Source: Marinobacterium litorale DSM 23545
GTDB taxonomy: Bacteria; Pseudomonadota; Gammaproteobacteria; Pseudomonadales; Balneatricaceae
Reading direction: 5' to 3'
Assembly (NCBI RefSeq): GCF_000428985.1
Contig: NZ_AUAZ01000033.1
Span: forward strand, 1-44,435
DNA: 44,435 nt
In this document: in pieces, positions 15,866-23,987 of the stretch
Numbering within the stretch: position 1 is the stretch's first letter
How the letters are laid out: every line of letters starts with the position of its first letter
Translations under genes and position numbers: made by a program
The notes under the pieces: generated by a model
The model's database searches: none
Told to the model about the DNA's origin: nothing
Seen by the model: only the letters and a program-made list of their open reading frames with translations

Positions 15866-17725
15866 ATGACAACAAAAACAGAAAATCTGAACCTGAAACC
15901 GCTGACAGCGATCATGCGTGTGGCTGCGCTGGGCGCTACACTCGGGCTTTCCACTTTGTCCGCCAACGCTGCAAACTCTTCCGTTACCTGGGAGGACATT
16001 GTCAATGACCAGGCAACGCCCGAAGACGTTCTGGGATACGGCATCGGCCCCAAGGCACAACGTTACAGTCCAATGGCCAAGATCAATACCGACAACGTAA
16101 AGAAGTTGGTACCGGCCTGGTCCTATTCATTTGGTGATGAAAAGCAGCGCGGACAGGAATCCCAGGCACTGGTCCATAACGGAGTCATCTACGTCACCGG
16201 CTCCTACTCCCGTGTGTTCGCCATCGATGCCAAGACAGGTAAAGAGATCTGGTCCTACACTGCGCGCCTGCCTGATGGCATCCGCCCCTGCTGTGATGTG
16301 GTCAACCGCGGCGCGGCAATTTTTGGTGACAAGATATTCTTTGGCACCCTGGATGCGGGTATTGTCGCGCTGAACAAAGACACCGGTAAGGTAGTATGGA
16401 AAGAAGTGTTTGGTGACTACCAGGCCGGTTACACGATGACCGGCGCGCCAACTCTGATCAAGGATCAAAAGACGGATCGCGTGCTGCTAATCCACGGCAG
16501 CTCCGGTGACGAGTTTGGCGTTGTCGGAAAGCTCTTTGCCCGTGATCCGGATACGGGCGAAGAGGTCTGGATGCGCCCCTTCGTGGAAGGCCATATGGGC
16601 CGCCTCAACGGCGAGGAGAGCACACCGACAGGTGATCCCCGTGCACCAAGCTGGCCCGATGATCCCAACTCACCCACCGGTAAGGTAGAAGCCTGGAGCC
16701 ACGGCGGCGGCGCCCCCTGGCAAAGCGCCAGCTTCGACGTTGAAACCAACACTATTATTGTTGGCGCAGGCAACCCGGCCCCTTGGAACACCTGGAAGCG
16801 TACATCCGAGGGCGGCGACCCTCATGATTACGATAACCTCTACACGTCCGGACAGGTCGCCGTTGATCCGAGCACCGGCGAGGTGAAGTGGTTCTACCAG
16901 CACACACCCAACGATGCCTGGGACTTCTCCGGCAACAACGAGCTGGTGCTGTTCGAGTATGAAGACAACGGTGAAACCATCAAGGCGACTGCCCACGCCG
17001 ACCGCAATGGCTTTTTCTATGTGGTCAACCGTGAGAACGGTGATTTTATTCGCGGCTTCCCCTTTGTTGACGGTATCACCTGGGCGACTCACATCGACGA
17101 GGAAACCGGTCGCCCGGTAGAAGTAGAAGGCCAACGCCCACCCAAACCCGCACCCGGTGAAAAGCGCGGCGAGTCCATAGAGGTATCCCCTCCTTTCCTG
17201 GGCGGCAAAAACTGGAATCCCATGGCCTATAGCCAAGACACCGGCCTGTTCTACGTGCCAGGCAACCACTGGAAAGAGGACTACTGGACAGAAGAGGTCT
17301 CCTACAAGAAAGGCTCCGCCTACCTGGGTCAGGGTTTCCGGATCAAGCGTATGTATGACGATCATGTCGGCATCCTGCGCGCATTCGATCCAAAAACCGG
17401 CGAAATGGCCTGGGAGCATGAAGAGAGCCTACCGCTCTGGTCCGGTGTGTTAACCACTAAGGGCGGGCTCGTGTTCACCGGTACCGGTGACGGCTATCTG
17501 AAGGCATTCGATGCCGAAAACGGCGAGGAGCTCTGGAGCTTCCAGACCGGTTCCGGAATCATCTCATCACCGATCACCTGGGAGATGGATGGCGAGCAAT
17601 ATGTCGGTATTGCCTCCGGTTACGGTGGTGCGGTGCCGCTTTGGGGGGGCGATATGGCTGTACTGACCAAACCTGTTCCTCAAGGGGGCTCATTCTGGGC
17701 ATTCAAACTGGCTGACTTCGACTGA
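15866..17725 (+). CDS. pedE: PQQ-dependent alcohol dehydrogenase, calcium type (ExaA/PedE-like)
   Basis: Periplasmic quinoprotein ethanol dehydrogenase of 619 residues. It has a long signal sequence ending in STLSANA (about residue 35), the propeller repeats, and the vicinal Cys142-Cys143 pair in PDGIRPCCD. The catalytic motif is WDFSGNN with Asp353 and Ser355; a small residue at the second position marks calcium-dependent enzymes, in contrast to Asp325 of the paralogue at 6642. I start at the ATG at 15866; an in-frame TTG at 15818 would spoil the signal peptide. Only a weak AAGG precedes the ATG. The pentapeptide-repeat gene follows 62 bp later across a large hairpin. Electrons should pass to cytochrome c550. 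Confidence 0.94.
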   Translation: MTTKTENLNLKPLTAIMRVAALGATLGLSTLSANAANSSVTWEDIVNDQATPEDVLGYGIGPKAQRYSPMAKINTDNVKKLVPAWSYSFGDEKQRGQESQALVHNGVIYVTGSYSRVFAIDAKTGKEIWSYTARLPDGIRPCCDVVNRGAAIFGDKIFFGTLDAGIVALNKDTGKVVWKEVFGDYQAGYTMTGAPTLIKDQKTDRVLLIHGSSGDEFGVVGKLFARDPDTGEEVWMRPFVEGHMGRLNGEESTPTGDPRAPSWPDDPNSPTGKVEAWSHGGGAPWQSASFDVETNTIIVGAGNPAPWNTWKRTSEGGDPHDYDNLYTSGQVAVDPSTGEVKWFYQHTPNDAWDFSGNNELVLFEYEDNGETIKATAHADRNGFFYVVNRENGDFIRGFPFVDGITWATHIDEETGRPVEVEGQRPPKPAPGEKRGESIEVSPPFLGGKNWNPMAYSQDTGLFYVPGNHWKEDYWTEEVSYKKGSAYLGQGFRIKRMYDDHVGILRAFDPKTGEMAWEHEESLPLWSGVLTTKGGLVFTGTGDGYLKAFDAENGEELWSFQTGSGIISSPITWEMDGEQYVGIASGYGGAVPLWGGDMAVLTKPVPQGGSFWAFKLADFD

Positions 17726-17733
17726 TTACCGGC

Positions 17734-17769
17734 TCGATGGGGGAAGGAGCCAGCTCCTCCCCCCATCGA
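17734..17769 (+). other. Large intercistronic hairpin between pedE and the pentapeptide gene
   Basis: A 17-bp stem with one mismatch, TCGATGGGGGAAGGAGC against GCTCCTCCCCCCATCGA, closes on a two-base loop. No T tract follows, so it is more likely an mRNA processing or 3'-stability element, or a partial terminator, than a full stop. Confidence 0.75.
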
Positions 17770-17787
17770 CTTTCAAGGGAGACAAGC

Positions 17788-18402
17788 ATGATCAAGACTC
17801 TTCGCATTACCGCCCTTGTGGCACTGGCCAGCAGCGTCGCTTTCGCCTGTGAACCCGCCCCAAAAGCCCAGTGCAATGGCGCGGATTTGCGCGATCAGGA
17901 CTTAAGCTCGCTGGACCTGCGTGGGATTGAGCTTAAGGGCGCAGACCTTCGCGGCGCCGACCTACGCCACTCCAATCTAAACGATGCCAACCTGAGCGGC
18001 GCTGACCTGCGCGAGGCTGATTTAACCCGTGCACGACTGGAACAAGCCAGCCTTAGGGGCGTAAGGGCCGACCACGCCAACCTGACAGCCATCTCTGGCT
18101 GGGCACTATTCGCCCAAGGCGGTTCATTTGTAAATGCACGTTTTGACGGTGCAGACCTTTCATTTAGCCGATTCTCCGGTGCCAACCTGATGGGCGCGAG
18201 CCTCTATGCGGCAACGCTGGAGATGTCCTGGCTATCGAAGGCAAGGCTGGATGGCGCAGACCTTCGCAATGCCGACCTTCAGGAGGCTAAGCTCTATAAT
18301 GCATCGCTCATGAACGCTGATCTTACTGGCTCGCACATCCGCTTTGGAATCTTTCAGGATACAGCCATGGATGGCTGTACCGCCTGTCCATTCGACTGGT
18401 AA
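17788..18402 (+). CDS. Periplasmic pentapeptide-repeat protein of the alcohol oxidation locus
   Basis: A 204-residue exported protein: signal peptide (RITALVALASSVAFA, cleavage before Cys) and then tandem A(D/N)LXX repeats such as ADLRGADLRHSNLNDANLSGADLREADL, forming a right-handed beta helix; the repeats are interrupted near the middle by ISGWALFAQGGSF. It ends in CTACPFDW, and Cys near both ends could form disulfides. Pentapeptide proteins are coded beside pedE in Pseudomonas putida as well, with no known function. AAGGGAG stands upstream of the ATG at 17788. It is co-directional with pedE and probably read through the hairpin between them. Confidence 0.88.
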   Translation: MIKTLRITALVALASSVAFACEPAPKAQCNGADLRDQDLSSLDLRGIELKGADLRGADLRHSNLNDANLSGADLREADLTRARLEQASLRGVRADHANLTAISGWALFAQGGSFVNARFDGADLSFSRFSGANLMGASLYAATLEMSWLSKARLDGADLRNADLQEAKLYNASLMNADLTGSHIRFGIFQDTAMDGCTACPFDW

Positions 18403-18443
18403 CAAAAACGGCCTATGATGGTGGCCTAGCGAGTACCAAGCAA

Positions 18444-18473
18444 GGCCACTGGCCACTGGCCACTGGCCACTGG
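18444..18473. repeat. Heptanucleotide tandem repeat (GGCCACT x4)
   Basis: Four perfect head-to-tail copies of GGCCACT plus GG lie between the convergent pentapeptide and pedR2 genes. Copy number may vary by slippage; no coding frame is affected. Confidence 0.95.
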
Positions 18474-18525
18474 CGTTATTCATGAGTGCCGGCTGTGAGG
18501 CCAGCAAGTTTTCGGGAGAGCCAGA

Positions 18526-18570
18526 CTTTTCAAGCAGACCGCTCATAAGGTCATGAGGTCTGCTGAAAAG
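18526..18570. terminator. Hairpin at the 3' end of pedR2
   Basis: CTTTTCAAGCAGACC (18526-18540) pairs with GGTCTGCTGAAAAG (18557-18570) with one bulged base and a 16-base loop. It overlaps the pedR2 stop codon and lies between converging genes. The T-rich arm ends give weak terminator character for both strands. Confidence 0.5.
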
Positions 18571-19201
18571 AAGCGCTGGGCACTAATCCACTGGTAAATG
18601 CCAGATGGACCAACTCAGCTGTAGAGCGGATACCCAGTTTCTGTTTCAGCAATGCGGTGTGGTTCGCCACGGTTTTGGCGCTGATATTAAGGTGCTCCGC
18701 AATATGCTGCGACGATAACCCCCGGGCCAACATGGTAAACACCTCCATTTCCCGCTGAGTCATACCCTTAAGACGCCGGTCGGTGCCATCCTGCTGGCAG
18801 GCCAGGCGGGTCGCAAGCTCATGCTCCACATAGGGTTTGCCCTTTAAGGCAGCCCGCACAGCATCCACCATCACCTGAGGCGGACAGCTTTTAGTGATAT
18901 AACCCAGAACGCCCAGTTGCAGCGCCTGGTTGGCCAGCGGTGTTTCCTCGTACATCGAAAACACAAGAATACGTGCCTCGGGCTTGCGCTCCAGAATCAG
19001 GCGCGCGACCTCCAGGCCACTGATATCCGGCAGATGGATATCAAGTACGGTGAGCTCAGGCTGCTGTTTTTGCCATACCGAGAACGCCTCGCGTCCACAA
19101 CCAACCTGCAACATCTCGTAACCCGGCAGCAGCGCATCCAGCAGGCTTGCATAGCCATGACGCACAACCGCGTGGTCGTCACATAACAGTATTTTAGGCA
19201 T
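18551..19201 (-). CDS. pedR2: LuxR-family response regulator of the quinoprotein locus (PedR2-like)
   Basis: A 216-residue NarL-type regulator: receiver domain (about 3-120) with acidic pocket DD at 8-9, phospho-acceptor Asp54 (TVLDIHLPD) and Lys in ITKSCPP, then a LuxR helix-turn-helix (MTQREMEVFTMLARGL, about 145-200). The start at 19201 overlaps the stop of the kinase gene and has GGAGGGG upstream. The order kinase-regulator-pentapeptide-pedE matches the P. putida ped locus, where PedS2/PedR2 governs the switch between calcium and lanthanide enzymes, so that role is inferred here. EraR or MoxX are alternative names for relatives. Confidence 0.88.
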   Translation of the reverse strand: MPKILLCDDHAVVRHGYASLLDALLPGYEMLQVGCGREAFSVWQKQQPELTVLDIHLPDISGLEVARLILERKPEARILVFSMYEETPLANQALQLGVLGYITKSCPPQVMVDAVRAALKGKPYVEHELATRLACQQDGTDRRLKGMTQREMEVFTMLARGLSSQHIAEHLNISAKTVANHTALLKQKLGIRSTAELVHLAFTSGLVPSASFQQTS

Positions 19202-20468
19202 ATACCCCTCCAGACAGACTTCTGACCGGCAACTCCAGCAGCACTCCCAAACCTTCGCCTTGTGTCGACTCCAGGCGCAATGTCCCACCCAGAGAGCGAG
19301 CGCGTTCGTGCATGGAACGTAAACCCACCCCTGAACGGGCCCCCGGTGCCAGTCCACAACCGTTGTCCTGAACCGATATTCGAAGGCATTTTTCGGAACC
19401 ATCGACGCGCACGACCACCCGGGTCGCCCCTGCGTGCCGGGCGCTGTTGGTAAGCGCCTCCTGCACCAGCCGATAGATATGTGTCGCCGAATCGATATCG
19501 AGCGGCGGGATAGCACTGAAGCTCTCGATATGACAATTGATCGCGCTGGATTCTCGCCAACGCTGGACCAAGTCGCTCAACGCATCACTCAGTCCAAGCT
19601 CTGTGAGCACCACAGGGTGCAGGGAGTTGATTAACCGACGAAACCCGGTCTGCATAGCGGTGCAATCCGTCTGAATTCTTCGGGCGGTTTCGACCACTTT
19701 TCCCTCGTTGCCGGAGCACGTTTCCACCAACAGCGCACTGGCTTGAATACCCGCCAAGTATTGGCCAAGGTCGTCGTGTAACTCACGGGCCAGACGACTT
19801 CTTTCCCGTTCCTGTAAGGTCATCAACTCTTCAGTAAGGCGTTGGTTGTCCTGGCGTTCCGACTCCAACGCCGATGCCATACCGGATAGATAGCGCGAAA
19901 GTTTTCTCAATTCCGGCTGATTGTAAGCGCGTAAACGGGTGGAAAAATGGGTTGCCGGGTATCGATCAAGCGTACCGACCAAATGGCGTAGGAGGCGGTT
20001 CCCGCGCAGTAAGCCCCAGGCCACTGCAAGGACTGACAGCACTGCCGCCGACGCAAACAGCCCGATCAGCTGCAGCACTGAGTCCCACACCTCCTCGACT
20101 TCATCCGTTGGATCGCTGCTCAGTATTAGCCAGCGGCCATCTGCCAACCGAAACTGTCTCTCTGGATACGCAACGTTGTCAGCCCAAACCAAATGCATAA
20201 ACCAGGTTGGCACCTCGCTCGACAACGGCTGGGACTCGGAGAGGCCATCGAGCGTTAACCTGACATGGCGTAACTTTAGATCCAACAGTGTTTCCAGCGT
20301 ACCGGAGTCCGCCAGGGTAGCCGCCATCAACGCACTGGTTTGCGCCATGGCGGCTTCCAGCTCACGCTGCACATCCTTCCTGGCCTGTCCAATGATACCT
20401 GCAAGGCTCAGCAGTGTAGCAACGAGGAACAGCGCAAGAATAGACGCGTGGAGCCGCCAGTTTCTCAT
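19194..20468 (-). CDS. pedS2: Sensor histidine kinase with MoxY/LapD-type periplasmic domain (PedS2-like)
   Basis: A 424-residue inner-membrane kinase. Two transmembrane segments (about 8-27 and 131-153) bracket a periplasmic domain of about 100 residues of the LapD_MoxY_N type. A HAMP-like linker leads to a HisKA_3 dimerisation domain with His231 in LARELHDDLGQYLAG, and an HATPase domain with LVQEALTNSARHAGA, DNGCGL and GVGLRSMHERA. Related PedS2 reports lanthanide presence in P. putida; the same job is plausible since both metal types of dehydrogenase are present here. The gene overlaps pedR2 by 8 bp and begins 3 bp after the cupredoxin-like gene, forming one operon. Confidence 0.9.
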   Translation of the reverse strand: MRNWRLHASILALFLVATLLSLAGIIGQARKDVQRELEAAMAQTSALMAATLADSGTLETLLDLKLRHVRLTLDGLSESQPLSSEVPTWFMHLVWADNVAYPERQFRLADGRWLILSSDPTDEVEEVWDSVLQLIGLFASAAVLSVLAVAWGLLRGNRLLRHLVGTLDRYPATHFSTRLRAYNQPELRKLSRYLSGMASALESERQDNQRLTEELMTLQERERSRLARELHDDLGQYLAGIQASALLVETCSGNEGKVVETARRIQTDCTAMQTGFRRLINSLHPVVLTELGLSDALSDLVQRWRESSAINCHIESFSAIPPLDIDSATHIYRLVQEALTNSARHAGATRVVVRVDGSEKCLRISVQDNGCGLAPGARSGVGLRSMHERARSLGGTLRLESTQGEGLGVLLELPVRSLSGGVYA

Positions 20469-20470
20469 AC

Positions 20471-20905
20471 TTATTTAACGATGAACTCGCCCACCATCCC
20501 CTTGTTTTCCAGCCCCTCCGAGTAGAACTCGAAGGTGCCCGGTTTGATCGGCACAAAGAAGATTTCGGCTTCGCCTTCCTGTTCGAACTCCAGTTCGGTC
20601 AGGGTCATCGCCTTGATCTCCATGTCGCCCGCTTCCACTTTGCGCAGGTAGATCTTGGTGAAGAACTCCGGGGACTGGATCGCGTACTCTTTGCGGCCGG
20701 AGGAAATGATCTTCAGGCTGTAGGCTTGCCCGGTCTCCATCTCGTAGCGTTTGTGTGACATGGAGTAGTCGGACTCTTCACTGCCCAGCACAAGATCGGG
20801 CAGCTCCATGGGGCGTGTGGTCAAGTCTCCTGCGGCCTGGGCGCCTGCGCTCAATAGCAGGGTGACGCCAAGTGCAGCGATTCCTTTGCCGATGTGATTT
20901 TTCAT
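20471..20905 (-). CDS. Periplasmic cupredoxin-like protein without copper cysteine
   Basis: A 144-residue exported protein. The start is the ATG at 20905 with AAGGGGAG upstream; the signal peptide is GIAALGVTLLLSAGAQA. The mature part resembles a single cupredoxin fold: GQAYSLKIISSGRKEYAI, EIFFVPIKPGTFEFYSEGLENKGMVGEFIV. It contains no cysteine, and the usual Cys-His-Met copper cluster before the last strand is missing, so it may bind no copper or use another site. It is first of the operon with pedS2 and pedR2 and divergent from pedA1, sharing a perfect regulon box. A partner role in sensing or metal handling is conceivable but unproven. Confidence 0.85.
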   Translation of the reverse strand: MKNHIGKGIAALGVTLLLSAGAQAAGDLTTRPMELPDLVLGSEESDYSMSHKRYEMETGQAYSLKIISSGRKEYAIQSPEFFTKIYLRKVEAGDMEIKAMTLTELEFEQEGEAEIFFVPIKPGTFEFYSEGLENKGMVGEFIVK

Positions 20906-20976
20906 GGGGCTCCCCTTGTTCCGGTTGTTATTGGTTTCCTTATCCATGCTAAAGCCGCCCCCGCCGGACAAAATGC

Positions 20977-20988
20977 TACTTGAGTACC
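20977..20988. promoter_or_regulatory. Perfect TACT-NN-AGTA operator between pedS2 operon and pedA1
   Basis: TACTTGAGTACC contains the perfect inverted repeat TACT-TG-AGTA, about 77 bp before the cupredoxin gene and 91 bp before pedA1. The 16 bases AATGCTACTTGAGTAC (20972-20987) recur exactly at 35782-35797 upstream of nosP. Probably a binding site of a LuxR-family regulator serving both directions. Confidence 0.7.
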
Positions 20989-21072
20989 ATTTGTTTGCGA
21001 CCTTAAGCATATTTCCACTGCGCAGCCGGCCCCCTAAGCTGACTGTATCGATAACAACAACAAGTTCGACCT

Positions 21073-22242
21073 ATGCTGAAAACCACACGTCATCTGGCAT
21101 TTGCCGGGCTGATGCTCGCGCCGATTGCCGCCACAGCGACTCCGCTGACTATGGAGATCGGCTACATCGGCGAGATCGTCGATGCGGGCCCTGTGCTCTC
21201 CAATATCATTCCGGAGCCGGAAGATGCCGGCCTGCAGGGTGCCCGTCTGGCAATTACCGACAGCAACACCACCGGTCGTTTCCTTAAGCATCACTACCAA
21301 CTGCACGAAGTTCAGAGCAGCGATTCGCAGGCGCTGCGCGAGGAAGCTTTGGCGCTCTACCAACAGGGCGTGAGAGCCTTTGTTCTGAATACTTCGGCAA
21401 CAACACTCGCGGGACTGCGTGAAGCGCTGCCGCTGGATGCGCTGTTGATTAACGCGGGAAGTCGTTCCGATAAGCTGCGTACCGAGCAGTGCCTGCCCGA
21501 ACTGCTGCACACGATCCCCTCCCGCGCCATGCTGGCGGATGCCCTGGCTCAATGGCTGATGATGCGCCGCTGGAACCGTTGGATGCTGGTGCGCAGCAAC
21601 ACCGAAGAGGACAGTGCGTTTGCTGCGGCGATTAACCGTGCAGCTCACCGCTTTGGTGGCCGGATTGTGGAGGAGAAAGCCTGGAGCTTTGATACCGACC
21701 TGCGCCGTACCGCTCAAAAGGAGCTGCCCCCGTTTACCACCGGTGAAGAGTACGACGTGGTCATTGTGGCGGATGAACGCGGCGATGTGGGCGAGTTTTT
21801 GCCCTATAACACGGGCCTGCCCCGCCCGGTTGTCGGTACTCAGGGAATGATGCCGGTAGGCTGGCACAAAATGATCGAGGCCTGGGGCGCGGCGCAGCTG
21901 CATAGTCGCTTTGAGCAACAGGCCGAGCGCTGGATGAACGAGAAAGATTATGCCAGCTGGGCAGCCGTGCGCACCATTGCGGAGGCGGTGACACGGACCA
22001 ATGCCACCGATAAGCCGACACTTCAAAATTACATTTTGTCAGATCAGTTTGAGCTTGCTGCTTTTAAAGGGCGGAAACTGAACTTTAGAAACTGGAGTGG
22101 CCAACTCCGTCAGCCTATCGCGCTGGTTCACCCCCGTGCACTCGTTTCCAGCTCTCCGCAAGAGGGCTTTCTCCACCCCAAAACCGACCTGGACACTCTC
22201 GGCTTCGATGCGCCCGAGAGCCGTTGTCAGGTTGCTGAATAA
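21073..22242 (+). CDS. pedA1: ABC-type binding protein of the PQQ alcohol dehydrogenase system (PedA1-like)
   Basis: Periplasmic protein of 389 residues with signal peptide (HLAFAGLMLAPIAATATP) and a Leu/Ile/Val-binding-like fold: ALALYQQGVRAFVLNTS, RAMLADALAQWLMMRRWNRWMLV, and YDVVIVADERGDVGEFLPYN. It belongs to the family of binding proteins found only with PQQ alcohol dehydrogenase systems. In P. putida the PedA1A2BC transporter is needed for growth that depends on rare earth elements, so lanthanide uptake is the likely role. No good ribosome site is seen before the ATG. First gene of a four-gene operon with pedA2, pedB and pedC. Confidence 0.88.
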   Translation: MLKTTRHLAFAGLMLAPIAATATPLTMEIGYIGEIVDAGPVLSNIIPEPEDAGLQGARLAITDSNTTGRFLKHHYQLHEVQSSDSQALREEALALYQQGVRAFVLNTSATTLAGLREALPLDALLINAGSRSDKLRTEQCLPELLHTIPSRAMLADALAQWLMMRRWNRWMLVRSNTEEDSAFAAAINRAAHRFGGRIVEEKAWSFDTDLRRTAQKELPPFTTGEEYDVVIVADERGDVGEFLPYNTGLPRPVVGTQGMMPVGWHKMIEAWGAAQLHSRFEQQAERWMNEKDYASWAAVRTIAEAVTRTNATDKPTLQNYILSDQFELAAFKGRKLNFRNWSGQLRQPIALVHPRALVSSSPQEGFLHPKTDLDTLGFDAPESRCQVAE

Positions 22243-22254
22243 AAGGATACCGCC

Positions 22255-23226
22255 ATGAAATTTCGTGCATTGGCTCCCTCTCTGATCGCGGCTGCGCTGA
22301 CGGTCAGCTCCTACGCTCAGGCGGGCCTGGCTTACATCTCCAACGAGAAGGACGATACGCTCTCCGTGCTGGATCTAAACACCTGGCAAGTGATTGATAC
22401 GATCGATGTGGGGGAGCGGCCCCGGGGCATCATCCTGTCCAAGGATGGCTCCAAGCTCTACATCTGCGCCAGTGATTCCGACACCGTGCAGGTGATGGAT
22501 CTGGCTACACGCAAGATTATCGCCAACCTCCCCTCCGGGGCCGACCCGGAGCAATTCTCACTGCACCCGGATGACCGCAAGCTTTATATCTCCAACGAGG
22601 ATGATGCGCTGGTTACCGTGGTGGACACACAAACCCACGAGGTGCTGGCGCAGATAGAGGTGGGCGTAGAACCCGAGGGCATGGCGGTCAGCCCCGATGG
22701 CAAGTGGGCGGTCAACACCAGCGAAACCACCAACATGCTGCACTGGATCGATACCGAGACCCACGAGCTGGTCGACAATACATTGGTGGACCAACGTCCG
22801 CGCCACGTGGAGTTCCGGGAAGATGGCCAGCTGCTCTGGGCCTCCTCCGAGATTGGCGGTACGGTTTCGGTAGTGGATGTACCCAGCCGCCAGATCATCA
22901 AGAAACTTAACTTCGAAATTAAAGGGATCCACCCGGACAAGATCCAGCCGGTGGGTGTGAAGCTCTCCGCCGATGGCAAATACGCCTTTGTCGCGCTGGG
23001 CCCGGCGAATCATGTGGCCGTGGTGGACACAAAGAGCTACGAGGTGGTGGATTATCTGCTGGTAGGCCGTCGCGTCTGGCATATGGAGTTCACCCCGGAT
23101 AACCAGTATCTGCTGACCACCAACGGTATCAGCGGCGATGTGTCGGTGATCAATGTGGCCGACCTCAAGGTGGAGCGCTCAATCAAGGTGGGCCGCTACC
23201 CCTGGGGTGTGGTGACCACGCCCTGA
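22255..23226 (+). CDS. pedA2: Periplasmic YVTN-type beta-propeller protein (PedA2-like)
   Basis: A 323-residue exported seven-bladed propeller: signal peptide (PSLIAAALTVSSYAQA), then blades repeating the pattern LYISNEDDALVTVVDTQTHEVL, VSVVDVPSRQIIKKL and VAVVDTKSYEVVDYLLVG. The family is coded within PQQ catabolism ABC operons and is part of the PedA1A2BC set. It may be a second periplasmic component that binds metal or docks to the transporter. AAAAGGA stands before the ATG. The stop overlaps the pedB start (TGATG). Confidence 0.9.
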   Translation: MKFRALAPSLIAAALTVSSYAQAGLAYISNEKDDTLSVLDLNTWQVIDTIDVGERPRGIILSKDGSKLYICASDSDTVQVMDLATRKIIANLPSGADPEQFSLHPDDRKLYISNEDDALVTVVDTQTHEVLAQIEVGVEPEGMAVSPDGKWAVNTSETTNMLHWIDTETHELVDNTLVDQRPRHVEFREDGQLLWASSEIGGTVSVVDVPSRQIIKKLNFEIKGIHPDKIQPVGVKLSADGKYAFVALGPANHVAVVDTKSYEVVDYLLVGRRVWHMEFTPDNQYLLTTNGISGDVSVINVADLKVERSIKVGRYPWGVVTTP

Positions 23227-23987
23227 TGCCCGTTGGAGTCGCCGTGATGACCGAGCCCGCCACGCTGGAGATCGAACACGTCAGCCATCACTATGGTGCC
23301 CGGGTGGCACTGGATGATGTGTCTCTGACGCTGGAGCCGGGCCGTTTTAATGCGCTGCTGGGCCCCAACGGGGCGGGCAAGTCCACCCTCTTCGCCCTGC
23401 TTACCCGGCTCTATCGGATTCAGCAGGGTGAGATCCGGTTTCAGGGCGCCTCGATTGAGCAGGTACCCAAACGGCTTCTTGCAAGCCTGGGTGTTGTGTT
23501 TCAGCAGAGCACGCTGGACCTGGATCTGACCGTACTGCAGAACCTGGAGTATCACGGTGCCCTGCACGGCCTATCGACCAGAGAGATCCGCCACCGTGCC
23601 GACCGGGAACTGAGCTGGCTTGGCCTCGCTGACCGTAAAAAGGAGAAGGTACGCGCCCTGAATGGTGGGCACCGCCGCCGGGTTGAGATCGCCCGCGCTC
23701 TGCTTCACAAACCACGCCTGCTGTTGCTGGATGAAGCCAGCGCCGGGCTGGATATTGCCTCGCGGCAGGCGATCAATATGGCAGTGCGATCACTCTGTGA
23801 CGAGCGCCAGCTGACCGTGCTCTGGGCCACCCACCTGCTGGAGGAGCTTCAACCGGCGGACCCCACCGTGATTCTCCATCAGGGAAGGGTTAAGGCATCA
23901 GGTACCGGTGCCTCCCTGTGCGAAGCCAATCATTGCGAAGGTATCGCCGCGTTGTTTGAGCATTTCACCATGCAGGGGCCCGACTGA
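23226..23987 (+). CDS. pedB: ABC transporter ATP-binding protein (PedB-like)
   Basis: ATPase of 253 residues. Walker A is GPNGAGKSTL, the Q loop VVFQQSTLDLDLT, Walker B LLLLDEASAGLD and the switch His in WATHLLEE. The signature is NGGHRRRVEIARAL instead of LSGGQ, a variant typical of ATPases attached to PQQ alcohol dehydrogenase systems. The ATG overlaps the pedA2 stop; a second ATG at 23247 is equally possible. Its stop overlaps pedC. Confidence 0.9.
   Translation: MPVGVAVMTEPATLEIEHVSHHYGARVALDDVSLTLEPGRFNALLGPNGAGKSTLFALLTRLYRIQQGEIRFQGASIEQVPKRLLASLGVVFQQSTLDLDLTVLQNLEYHGALHGLSTREIRHRADRELSWLGLADRKKEKVRALNGGHRRRVEIARALLHKPRLLLLDEASAGLDIASRQAINMAVRSLCDERQLTVLWATHLLEELQPADPTVILHQGRVKASGTGASLCEANHCEGIAALFEHFTMQGPD

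Noticed and set aside
16107-16120. TTGGTACCGG inside pedE resembling the regulon box
   Set aside because: Coding sequence, and it lacks the left half of the palindrome.
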